Source of the DNA: Begonia masoniana
Taxonomy: Eukaryota; Streptophyta; Magnoliopsida; Cucurbitales; Begoniaceae
Direction of reading: 5' to 3'
Length of the DNA stretch: 64,000 bases
Assembly (NCBI GenBank): GCA_022432975.1
Contig: CM039509.1
Span: forward strand, 25,885,432 to 25,949,431
Both the position numbers and the translations under genes were made by a program. Positions 54,468 to 64,000 of the stretch are shown here, piece after piece (the first letter of the stretch is position 1; each line of letters opens with the position of its first letter). The notes under the pieces are model-generated. The model made no database searches. It was not told where the DNA came from and saw nothing but the letters and a program-made list of their open reading frames with translations.

Positions 54468-55802
54468 TGTAGCACCCGGTTCCATTAAACCCAATTTAAT
54501 TTGTCAAATTAAGATGTGCAAATATGGATTAGGTTAATGAATGGATATGCAAGGGCATTATGGTAAATTAAAAACTTATTAGTGGATAACCTATTTAAAA
54601 GAAATTTATTGAGCTTAGCCGCCACTGTTCATTCTTGCTCTCGGCTTTCAGCTCAAACCAGCAGACTTCCCAGGCGATTTCCTTCACCGAGTCCGTTCAC
54701 CGACCTAGGTAAGTTTCTACCTCGATTTTTTTTTCTGACTTAGTAACTAAGGAAGATTGTATGGGGGAGTGTTGGATATGTATTTTGGGGACTCATCAGG
54801 AAAGTGAGTAGATTCGGGTTTAGCATAGAATCAGTAATGCTTGGCGATCAGAACTCCCAACTATTCCCTTAGGTTTTCTGAATGCCTTAGAATGAGGTTT
54901 AGTATAGGTTGACTTAATGTTCTGTTTATGTTCTAGGTGAGAAAGATCCCGAAGAAGCTCCTAACCGAGCATCCGCCAAGAATCCAGGTAAGTAGAGTTT
55001 GTTTGTGCCTTCGGGCCTACATCACAAAACAGTAGAACTTATGTATCCTTTGTATGTTTATTTTCCAGTTGTCATGCATCATGATTTTGAAAGAATTACG
55101 AAAATGAATTTACATGAAACACATGGTAAGTGTGAGCAGGATGATCAGAACAACTGTTAAGGGGGATTAATCCGCCCCTTAACTGAGAACAGAGGATTGA
55201 GGTTTTGGGAAAAGTGATCCACTTCCCAATCCTACAGGGGGATCAGACCAGCTAACTGTTAAGGGAACTAATCCGCCCCTTAATTGAGATCAGAGGATGT
55301 ATGCTTTGGGGGATGACTGATCCACTCTCCCATCGTACAGAGGGATCAATAGAGCACGATTATGTATACAACAGAGAGGAGAAATTAGAAACAGCATGTC
55401 TAGGAGATTTATGATTCAGTAATTCATTTCATTCATTGCTTTACTTGCTTAGCATTAGGCTAATAGATGAGTTTTGTGATGTAGGTGAAGAAGTTACTGA
55501 AGGTATGTTTACCGACCAACATGAGGACTAGGCTGGTTGGAGGAGCATTTTCAGGCATCGGGTTGGTCATCTGTTGAGGCGGTTTAATTCATGGCTGCAG
55601 GTGTTGAGTTGAGAGTGACTAGTTCAGTATAGATGTTTTTCTAAAAATTTTATGACAGTAGTGGTCTCAAAGTTTTGAATACATTTTAAGAATCTTCTGA
55701 TATTGGTATTTTTTTTTTTGGATTTTTGAAAACATTGTTTTTACTGAATTTCGAGTAATGCAATGGTTAAGTCGTTTTTGAATGATTTCAGTAGAGTAAG
55801 TA
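54468..55802 (+). repeat. Element E 3' LTR, left part
   Basis: 1335 bp collinear with 47788-49122; about ten substitutions and a few homopolymer length changes by eye. It is interrupted at 55802 after GAGTAAGTA by element F. The ATCGGCAGATG array is not reached. Confidence 0.93.
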
Positions 55803-58483
55803 TGTAATACCCGAAGGTACGGAATCCTATTTATTTAATTATTTAATATATTTAAATTGGCATTTTCGTAAATATGTCAAACTAGGTCCGTTTTACGAAA
55901 AGAAAGCATCATTAGAATCCTAACGAGTAATAAGAATTTTAAGGAAATTATGGGAATTTTCGGAATAGTAATGCTATATTCCGAATATTTATGTTTCTCG
56001 TAAAACGGATGGGGTTTTAATAAAAATAGTAAATGAGGTCCAAATTGCAAACGGACAGTTTTAATAAATCACAAACAATGAATAGGAGTTATTGGCAAAA
56101 TATGGAAATTAGGAAAAGTCGAATGGCTGGACGATTAACGAACCGAAGGAAGAAAAAACTAAGGAAGGGCATTTTAGTAATTTTGTCAAATAAATTTTAT
56201 AAAAATCACTTAAACCTTTCTTTTCAATTCATTCTGCTTCTTCAGTTTTCCAGAGAGCCCTCGCGAAGAACTCCTTCCCTGCCCGCGGCGATCCTCAGCA
56301 TTCCGACTCCGTTTTTCTTTCCGATCGTTTCGATTCCTTCGTAGTTTTTTCCTCCAATCGACGTTCTCGTAAGTCTCTGTGGTTTAGAACGTTAAATCTT
56401 TGATTTCGTAACGTTTAGACAATTAGGGTTTCGGTAATTTTCCGTTAAAAACGCGAATTAGGACTCGTAATTAATAGGTTAGCCGCAATTAAGTATATAT
56501 TAAACGTATTTGACGTTATTGGACGAAGTTGGAGCAATTTGTGAAAAAGTTTAAAATCCGATAATTTTCGAGTTTTCGAGGAATTTCGTAAATCGAGAAT
56601 TGAAGTGTCGAGCGTGAATTGCTCTAATAAATGGCTCGATAAATTGGATTAGAACTTTAAGAAGTTTCCGTAGTTAAGGTTTTGTAAATTTGGACAATCG
56701 TTAATTTAAATGCGTTTTAACGGTAAACGTTCTGAATTTGCTTAGGCAAACAGTGCTCGTGGACGAAGCTTGGATTGCAGCGTGCACGAGGTAAGTTCTC
56801 GTGATACCTTTCCGGCCGATAGGCCTACACCTTACATCAAAGTCGTTTCGAGGATTTTGATGACGCGCTAGTTTATATTGCTTTGGTTTGGGTAGTTAGG
56901 TTTATTTTGCTTGTAGGTTTACGTTCCACAGTCTTGATGGTATGCATGCTTAGTGTTTATTTTATGATATAGAAATGTTCATGCATCACGTGGTTTAAAG
57001 AAAAGCATGAAAATGAATTTCCGCACGATGTTTTAACTTGGCGATGTGGCCTGGAGAGGGGCAGGACCTACTGTGGAGGCCGATTACGGGCTGGTCACAG
57101 TACCACATCTATTATGTACTCACAATGTGGCCTGGAGAGGGGCGGGACCTACTGTGGAGGCCGACTACGGGCTGGTCACAGTACCACATTTATTATGCAC
57201 TCATACGATGGTCATGCGAGGTGGGGCTCAGGCACGGCTGTACGTGTTGTAAGCGTGTACCCCCCTCTTCTAACTAGAAAGAGTAGTCCGCCCGCTGGAT
57301 GTGCTCTCTCTAGTTAGGAGGATTAGATCTCGGTGATCCCTAATGAATAAGTAAAGAAAATGCTGCATGGTTTCCAACTCACACGCATAGCATAGCATGT
57401 AGTTGCAATTACTAGAGCTTACTGAGATTTTTATCTCATAGTGTGTTCTGTATGGTGTAGGTGACTTAGACATCGAGGTACCAGGTGAGGACGAGGTCCC
57501 TCCTCCTGAGGCGTGAGTCCAGTTGACGGAGGATGGCTGTGGTGGTGTGCTGGCGCAGTCGAGGCTTCACTGACCCGTGGGGTGTACGTATAGATTTTGA
57601 GGGTTTATGAATGTTTTGGGCTGTTATTGTATAGACATATTAGGGTGTTGGATCTGGTTAGGGGTTAGATAACATTCTGATATTTTGATAAGTGTATATG
57701 GAAAACGTTTTGGAAATGCTTTTATTGGTATTTGTATTGGTCCGGGTATGCTCGACTTTAGAGCTATCCACGCAGTTGGATTTCGCAGAGTCCGCTGTAA
57801 GTTGATATATTTAGGATACGTTTTGGGTGAGTTGAAGTAGTATGTTATGGGGTTTAATTGTGTTTATTGATGGAGTTAAGTAAGGAAGATTGCTCTCTGG
57901 AATCGAATTCCAGAGAGCATTTGATATTGAGCTTGCTCTCTGGAATTCCAGAGAGCACTGCATAGAAATGGTGAAGGAAAGAAATGGTGAAGGAAGAGAA
58001 GAAGAAGTGGAGGAAACGGAGGGCCAGCGCTTGATCGCTCGAGGGTGATCGCTGCAAAGGGGTTGCAGCGACCGAGCGCTGCAGCAAGCAGCGCTCGATC
58101 GCTGCTGGCTGCTATGGGGGCAGCGACCGAGCGCTGCAGCAAGCAGCGCTCGATCGCTGCTAGCTGCAGCGATTGCAGCGCCTGGTCGCTGCATGCTGCA
58201 GCGGCAGGCCTTCAGGTCTCGATGCATCTCTCCTGGCCGAATGACAGAACTGCCTCCCTTTGTTTTACTTTTAAATTGTTTTAAATTATAGTTTTAGTTA
58301 ATTGTTTTAATAGTTTTAAAGGTTTTATTTAAATCGTTTTAAAAGTTAGATTTCAATTCCGATTTCGATTCTGGTTTCGATTTCGGTTTAGGTTCTAGTT
58401 AGAGATTATTTAAAGATATTAGGATAAAACGAAAAATGAAAAATTTACACAGTAATTACGGGTACAGTATTAGGGTCGTGACA
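55803..58483 (+). repeat. Element F 5' LTR
   Basis: 2681 bp, TGTAATACCC...GGGTCGTGACA. A 45-nt block 56746-56790 lies between TGCTTAG and GTAAGT (56791-56796), then hairpin GGCC-GATA-GGCC with CTACACC (56814-56831). Two 81-bp repeats follow at 57040-57200, then GAGATTTTTATCTC before TGTAG/GTGA (57415-57464), AGAGCTATCCACGCAGTTGG near 57761, TTGCTCTCTGGAAT/ATTCCAGAGAGC pairs at 57889-57957, and GCAGCGATCGAGCGCTGC-type words at 58020-58200. An earlier donor-like site at 56370 reads CTCGTAAGT, against CTCGGTAAGT in the 3' LTR. Confidence 0.93.
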
Positions 58484-58487
58484 TTTA

Positions 58488-58648
58488 TGGTATCAGAGCC
58501 CCCGGGTTTTAAAATCGGTTCTGTAGACTGCTCGACTGCACAGCCACTACGCGGACATTCTTCATCAACTGTAAGTATGCTTATAGCTTTGTTTGATTTC
58601 AGTTTTCTTAGTATTATTGCTTTTAAATTTTATAGGAGTGATATAAAC
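58488..58648 (+). promoter_or_regulatory. Element F leader: primer binding site and intron-like segment
   Basis: TGGTATCAGAGCC (58488-58500) is the initiator-Met tRNA site, four bases after the LTR. ATCAACTGTAAGTATGC opens a 65-nt segment (58571-58635) that ends TTTTATAG, 13 bases before ATG 58649. Spacing and donor context match E and C. Confidence 0.75.
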
Positions 58649-60292
58649 ATGGTGCGTCAAAGAAAGGACCGAGATGACCGAGATGACACTATTGATACAC
58701 TTAAGGACTTTATCGCCCAGCAGTCTCAGCATATGGAGAGACAGTCTCAGCAGATGGAGAGACAGTCACAGCAGTTGGGCACTATGATTGACCGAGAGGG
58801 CGTTAGAGCTCGGGATGCAGCCATTCCGGGTAACCGGGGGATGGAGAGTTTCCAGAAGCGCCAGCCTCCTATATTCAACGGACAGTCTACGGATCCCTCT
58901 TCAGCCGAGGAGTGGATTCGCACTATGGAGGATATGCTAGCCTATGCGAGTATTGTGGATGGGCAGAAGGTTGCATTGGCGACTTATCATTTGGCCTTGG
59001 ATGCTCGATTTTGGTGGGATACCATCAAATCTGGCACCGATGTGACTGTTATGGACTGGGAGAGATTCAGAGAGCTGTTCTACGATAAGTACTTTAGCCA
59101 TACTGTTCGCGAGGCGAAGATGGTGGAGTTTATGCAGTTACGACAGACTGCTACTATTGCCGAGTATGTCAGGAGATTTGAGGCGCTGTCTCGGTTTGCT
59201 CCACGACAGGTCAGCGTCAACGAGGATAAGGTACGGAGATTTTACAGGGACTTAGCCAGGAGTTCCGGATGCACCTTACGGTATCAGGAGTACGTAACGT
59301 ATCCTATGACGATCTAGTGGCTAGAGCGCTTGATATTGAGGCAGTTGGCCAGAGTTCTATTAGACCGAGGGAGCCATCCAAGGGCTTCTTCAGAGAGATC
59401 CGACCTCAGTCATTGAGTCGAGGTTGGCAGCCGAGAGCACAGCCCCAGCAGCAGCCGAGGGGTGTGAAGAGACCTCTTGAGGGAGGTAGAGACAGAGGAA
59501 AGGGGAAGCAAGTACAGGGTGCTTCTTAGTTACCAGTTTGTCCTAAGTGTCAGAGGGAGCACACTGGCGAGTGTAGATATGGCTTGGGTGTATGCTACCG
59601 ATGTGGTGATCCAGGCCATTTTATTAAAGACTGCCCGAAGCCCGGCAGAGATCAGTCGGGTAGTGATCAGAGGAAAGTTATGCCCAGGATCTTCGCTTTT
59701 ATCGAGCCTGGAGATGTTGATGACGAGGATCAGCCTGCTGTGATTGCAGGTACTATATTGGTTACTGGTGTTCCTGTATTTTCTTTATTAGACACGGGGG
59801 CTACACATTCTTTTATTTCCACCGCTTGTGTGTCGAGATTGAGGCTTGCGCCTGAGTTAGCAGAGTGCGAGTATAGCGTTATGCTACCTTCAGGAGAGCA
59901 TATGCAGTCAGGCCGTGTAGTCCAGGGCAGCATTATCTCGATTGGGGACCGTACTCTTTATGCTCGCCTTATTGTTATGGGCATCGAGCATTATGATCTT
60001 ATTCTAGGATGGACTGGCTAGCACAGCACTTCGCTACCATCGACTGTCGATCCGGGATTGTCACTTTTCGACCTCCGGGTAAATCTGAGTTTTCTTATCA
60101 GGCGATGAGCAGATTGGGTAGCTCGCCTATCTCTTATTCCATGATGGTCAACGAGCAGTTCAAAGGTGCGTGCTCTATTTATTTGGCCTCTGTCTTTGAT
60201 TGTCAGTTGCTCAGCGGATTAAAGCCGAGCGATATTCCTATTGTCAGAGAGTTCTCTGGGATATTTCTTGATGATCTTCCCGGGTTACCCCA
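58649..60292 (+). pseudogene. gag: Element F gag and protease (frameshifted)
   Basis: Starts MVRQRKDRDD. A QSQQMERQSQQ repeat precedes the Gag core (SAEEWIRTMEDMLAYASI, LALDARFWWDTI). A one-base deletion near 59240 shifts the frame before RMHLTVSGVRNVSYDDLVARA. A TAG at 59527-59529 comes just before CPKCQREHTGEC and the CCHC knuckle CYRCGDPGHFIKDC. The protease LLDTGATHSFIS follows near 59790. Further one-base deletions near 60010 (ILG then MDWL) and near 60293 (GLP then EIEF) separate it from RT. All three shifts remove one base in or beside short homopolymers, while the LTRs are nearly identical; base-calling errors are a real alternative to decay. Confidence 0.9.
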
Positions 60293-63127
60293 GACCGGGA
60301 GATCGAGTTCACTATTGATGTCTATCCTAACTCTGCGCCGAGGTTCAAGAATCCGTATCGGTTAGCACCAGCTGAGTTGAGAGAGCTGAGGACTCAGCTT
60401 GATGAGCTGTTAGAGAAGGGGTTTATTCGACCCAGTGTTTCACCCTGGGGTGCTCCTGTTTTATTCGTCAAGAAGAAAGATGGGACCCTCAGGATGTGCA
60501 TTGATTACAGGGAGCTGAATAAGCTCACGGTGAAGAACAAGTATCCACTGCCCCGGATTGACGACTTATTTGATCAGCTACAGGGTGCCCGAGTATTTTC
60601 CAGGATTGATCTACGCTCGGGTTATTATCAGCTGAAGGTCCGGAGGGATGACATACCGAAGACGGCGTTCCGAACGAGGTATGGGCATTATGAGTTCCTT
60701 GTTATGTCTTTTGGACTCACTAATGCTCCTGCAGCGTTCATGGATCTGATGAACCGTGTCTTCAGAGAGTGCTTGGACAAGTTTGTAGTGGTGTTTATTG
60801 ATGATATCCTGATTTACTCTAAGTCTAAGGAAGAGCACGAGGAGCATCTGAGGATTGTTCTGAGGATTTTATGCGACCACCAGCTATATCCTAAGTTTTC
60901 GAAGTGCGAGTTCTGGCTTGACAGAGTAAGCTTCCTTGGCCATATCATATCACAGGACGGAGTTTCTGTGGATCCGAGCAAAGTCCAGGCGGTCAGAGGT
61001 TGGCCACAGCCGAAGAACGTACGAGAGGTGCGTGGATTTCTCGGATTGGCCGGTTATTATCGGAAGTTTATTCAGGGATTCTCGAAGATTGCACTTCCCT
61101 TATCACGCTTAACTCGGAAGAGTGAGAGGTTTATTTGGTCGTCTGCTTGCGATGACAGTTTTGCAGAGCTAAAGCAGAGATTGATCACCGCTCCAGTACT
61201 GGCGCTACCGGTTGAGGGTGTCAGGTTCAGTATTTACTGCGATGCATCTGGAGTCGGACTCGGTTGTGTGTTGATGCAGGAGGGGAAAGTCATTTCTTAT
61301 GCTTCTCGGCAGCTGAAGCCGTATGAGCAGAACTACCCTACGCATGACCTCGAGTTAGCAGCTGTGGTCTTCGCACTGAAGATATGGAGACATTATCTAT
61401 ATGGGCAGCAGTGCGAGATATTCTCCGACCACAAGAGCTTGAAGTACTTATTTACGCAGAAGGAACTGAATATGCGGCAACGCAGGTGGCTTGAGTTCGT
61501 CAAGGACTATGATTTTGATATCAAGTACCACCCAGGGAAAGCAAACAAGGTAGCTGATGCCTTGAGTAGAGTGCCTTCTGCGATTCAGCCTTCACTTGCA
61601 GCTATGTCAGTTACGCTGCGATCTGAGATTCAGAGGTTCGACGTAGAGATTGTGGCTGAGTTATCCAGTATGCTCGCCAATATTTCTATCAGACCGACTA
61701 TTCTGGATCGTATACGTGAGGCTCAGCAGAGCGATTCAGAGTGTATGGAGCTCCGATCTAGTATGACCTTGGGAGACTCGTCGGATTTTCATTTATCAGA
61801 GGATGGCATTCTGAGATTTAGGCACAGGTGGTACGTGCCTAACGACGAGGGTTTGAAGCAGGAGATTTTGACTGAGGCACATTCTTCTGCATATTCTGTG
61901 CACCCGGGAAGTACTAAGATGTACCGGGATTTGAAACAGCACTTCTGGTGGCCGGGCATGAAAAGAGAGGTTGCCAGGTACGTTGAGACTTGCTTAGTAT
62001 GTCAGCAGGTTAAGGCCGAACATCAGAGACCGGCCGGAACATTATTACCACTGCCGATTCCGGAGTGGAAGTGGGAGCAGATATCTATGGATTTTATTGT
62101 GGGGCTCCCGAGGACTACGAGAGGCCATGACGGCATTTGGGTTATTGTGGACCGATTGACAAAGTCGGCCCACTTCTTATCTGTGAGGATGACATCGTCT
62201 ATGGATCAGCTCGCTGAGCTCTATGTACAGGAGATTGTCAGACTTCACGGCGTGCCAGTTTCTATTGTCTCCGACAGAGATCCGAGATTCACGTCAAAGT
62301 TCTGGAAGAGTTTACACAGAGCTATGGGGACTCAGCTTAATTTCAGCACAGCGTTCCACCCTCAGACTGACGGTCAGACAGAGAGGACGAACCAGATTCT
62401 TGAGGATATGCTCAGAGCGTGTGTGCTGGAGTTTCAGGGCTCGTGGAGCCGATATTTACCTCTAGTGGAGTTCTCGTACAACAACAGCTTCCAGGCTACC
62501 ATTGGCATGGCACCGTATGAGGCTTTGTATGGTCGGAAATGTAGGTCTCCGTTATATTGGGACGAGGTTGGCGAAGCCAGCATCGTAGGTCCTGAGATTC
62601 TACAGCAGACGGCAGAGAAGATTTCCATTATCCGACAGCGCATTGAGGTAGCTCAGAGCAGACAGAAGAGCTATGCTGACACTAGACGGAGAGAGCTAGA
62701 GTTCGAGGAAGGTGATGAGGTGTACCTCAAAGTTTCTCCGTTCAAGGGCATTACGAGATTTGGAAGGAGGGGTAAGCTAAACCCTCGTTATGTGGGGCCC
62801 TTTCCTATTCTGAAGAGGGTCGGGAAGCTGGCGTATAAACTGCAGCTTCCAGCTTCTATGGTGGGTATTCACGACGTATTCCACGTATCTATGCTTCGGA
62901 AGTGCTTGCGCGATCCGTCGCATGTTATAGAGGCTACAGACATCGAGGTACGGCCTACTTTGAGCTATGAGGAGAGGCCGGTTCGTATATTAGAGACTTC
63001 CATCAAGGTACTACGCAACAGAGAAATTCCGTTAGTTAAAGTCTTATGGCGGAATCACGAGGTGGAAGAGGCTACTTGGGAGAGACAGCACGACATGATG
63101 ATCAAGTATCCCGAATTATTCGAGTAG
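60293..63127 (+). pseudogene. pol: Element F pol: RT, RNase H, integrase, chromodomain
   Basis: After the last frameshift the frame is open to TAG at 63125-63127. It contains RT ([34 protein letters not shown]), the complete RT-RNase H junction [12 protein letters not shown] missing in E, RNase H ([18 protein letters not shown]), the integrase HHCC and D,D-35-E context ([26 protein letters not shown]), and the chromodomain VKVLWRN..VEEATWE with YPELFE at the end. All key residues are present, so only the upstream shifts and the stop in gag prevent a whole polyprotein. Closest here to E and C; the clade assignment to Tekay is from the chromodomain and long LTRs. Confidence 0.93.
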
Positions 63128-63166
63128 CCAATTTTGTGGGCAAAATTCCGAATAAGGTGGGTGGAT
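63128..63166 (+). promoter_or_regulatory. Polypurine tract of element F
   Basis: GGGCAAAATTCCGAATAAGG then TGGGTGGAT directly before the 3' LTR start TGTAATACCC at 63167. The purine run is broken by T's compared with A and E. Confidence 0.75.
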
Positions 63167-64000
63167 TGTAATACCCGAAGGTACGGAATCCTATTTATTT
63201 AATTATTTAATATATTTAAATTGGCATTTTCGTAAATATGTCAAACTAGGTCCGTTTTACGAAAAGAAAGCATCATTAGAATCCTAACGAGTAATAAGAA
63301 TTTTAAGGAAATTATGGGAATTTTCGGAATAGTAATGCTATATTCCGAATATTTATGTTTCTCGTAAAACGGATGGGTTTTTAATAAAAATAGTAAATGA
63401 GGTCCAAATTGCAAACGGACAGTTTTAATAAATCACAAACAATGAATAGGAGTTATTGGCAAAATATGGAAATTAGGAAAAGTCGAATGGCTGGACGATT
63501 AACGAACCGAAGGAAGAAAAAACTAAGGAAGGGCATTTTAGTAATTTTGTCAAATAAATTTTATAAAAATCACTTAAACCTTTCTTTTCAATTCATTCTG
63601 CTTCTTCAGTTTTCCAGAGAGCCCTCGCGAAGAACTCCTTCCCTGCCCGCGGCGATCCTCAGCATTCCGACTCCGTTTTTCTTTCCGATCGTTTCGATTC
63701 CTTCGTAGTTTTTCCTCCAATCGACGTTCTCGGTAAGTCTCTGTGGTTTTAGAACGTTAAATCTTTGATTTCGTAACGTTTTAGACAATTAGGGTTTCGG
63801 TAATTTTCCGTTAAAAACGCGAATTAGGACTCGTAATTAATAGGTTAGCCGCAATTAAGTATATATTAAACGTATTTGACGTTATTGGACGAAGTTGGAG
63901 CAATTTGTGAAAAAGTTTAAAATCCGAGAATTTTCGAGTTTTCGAGGAATTTCGTAAATCGAGAATTGAAGTGTCGAGCGTGAATTGCTCTAATAAATGG
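63167..64000 (+). repeat. Element F 3' LTR, first 834 bp
   Basis: Nearly identical to 55803-56636. Differences by eye are mainly run-length: GGATGGGTTTTT against GGATGGGGTTTT, one fewer T in GTAGTTTTT, CTCGGTAAG against CTCGTAAG, and one more T in two T-runs, plus ATCCGAGAAT against ATCCGATAAT. It continues past the window. Confidence 0.93.

Larger units (their letters stand above)
47788..55802 (+). mobile_element. Element E: Tekay-type Ty3/gypsy retrotransposon with intact frame
   Basis: 5' LTR 47788-49825, iMet primer site, uninterrupted gag-pol, purine tract, and a 3' LTR from 54468 that is entered by element F at 55803; the rest lies beyond the window. About ten substitutions are seen by eye between 1.33 kb of the two LTRs, so insertion is fairly recent. 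Left flank is TTTTC; the matching right flank is not visible. This is the only element here whose proteins could still be made whole. Confidence 0.93.
55803..64000 (+). mobile_element. Element F: Tekay-type Ty3/gypsy retrotransposon (runs out of window)
   Basis: 5' LTR 55803-58483, iMet primer site 58488-58500, gag-pol 58649-63127, purine tract, and 3' LTR from 63167 to the window end. It is inserted in E's 3' LTR, so F is younger than E. In the 834 bp visible in both LTRs I see about two substitutions and four one-base length changes. The presumed left target copy is AAGTA (55798-55802); the right one is outside. Confidence 0.93.

Noticed and set aside
56033..56344. 103-codon frame, repeated at 63397-63708
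   Set aside because: It is identical because it lies in both LTRs of F; no domain, and it overlaps the putative donor region.

Overview
This window is repeat-rich nuclear DNA of a flowering plant, probably a eudicot. I found no host gene, tRNA gene or rRNA gene. The recognisable coding sequence all belongs to LTR retrotransposons: long-LTR Ty3/gypsy elements of the chromovirus Tekay/Del type, one Athila-type gypsy element with no reverse transcriptase, and a decayed Ty1/copia fragment. There are also Cassandra TRIM LTRs carrying a 5S-rRNA-like segment and a chain of palindromic fold-back elements. The species cannot be fixed from sequence alone. A 100-N scaffold gap lies at 20174-20273.

Left half (1-31035) is a set of nested insertions. 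Element A (+) shows a gag tail, a non-coding interior and a 3' LTR (2785-4352 plus 30098-31035). That LTR is split by element B (-; 4353-30097, duplicated target GAGTT), a long-LTR element with no coding interior. B's 3' LTR is split by element C (-; 6642-16485), a Tekay gag-pol copy with three in-frame stops. C itself holds a solo LTR (13172-15288, target CTGGG). B's LTR also holds another solo LTR (16651-19090, target CGGGC). A block of about 3.8 kb covering C's gag start, the stub of C's 5' LTR and that solo LTR appears twice (15654-19437 and 21283-25069), with the gap between the copies. This is either a tandem duplication or an assembly fault.

Middle (31036-47787): Cassandra LTR, three concatenated fold-back elements with a tRNA-like core (32122-33031), a degenerate copia gag-protease (about 33870-35560), then the Athila-type element G (-; 35579-46888). 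G contains a lone Cassandra LTR, a cluster in which a Cassandra unit is repeated with a 708-bp period, and a solo Tekay-like LTR (42576-45100) that splits its gag. A truncated long-LTR fragment follows.

Right (47788-64000): element E (+) has an uninterrupted 1483-codon gag-protease-RT-RNaseH-integrase-chromodomain frame. Its 3' LTR is interrupted by element F (+), a younger Tekay copy whose frame is broken only by single-base deletions and one stop.

The most interesting pattern is shared by LTRs that otherwise differ in sequence. Each long LTR carries the same ordered set of signals: a 44-57 nt exon-like block between an acceptor-like TTAG and GTAAGT; a short GGCC-loop-GGCC hairpin followed by CTACA; a family-specific hairpin tandem array; a second hairpin running into TGTAG/GTGA; and arrays of short palindromes. 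Several stems show paired base changes. A second GTAAGT...AG block of 60-65 nt sits between the primer binding site and the gag start in three Tekay elements.
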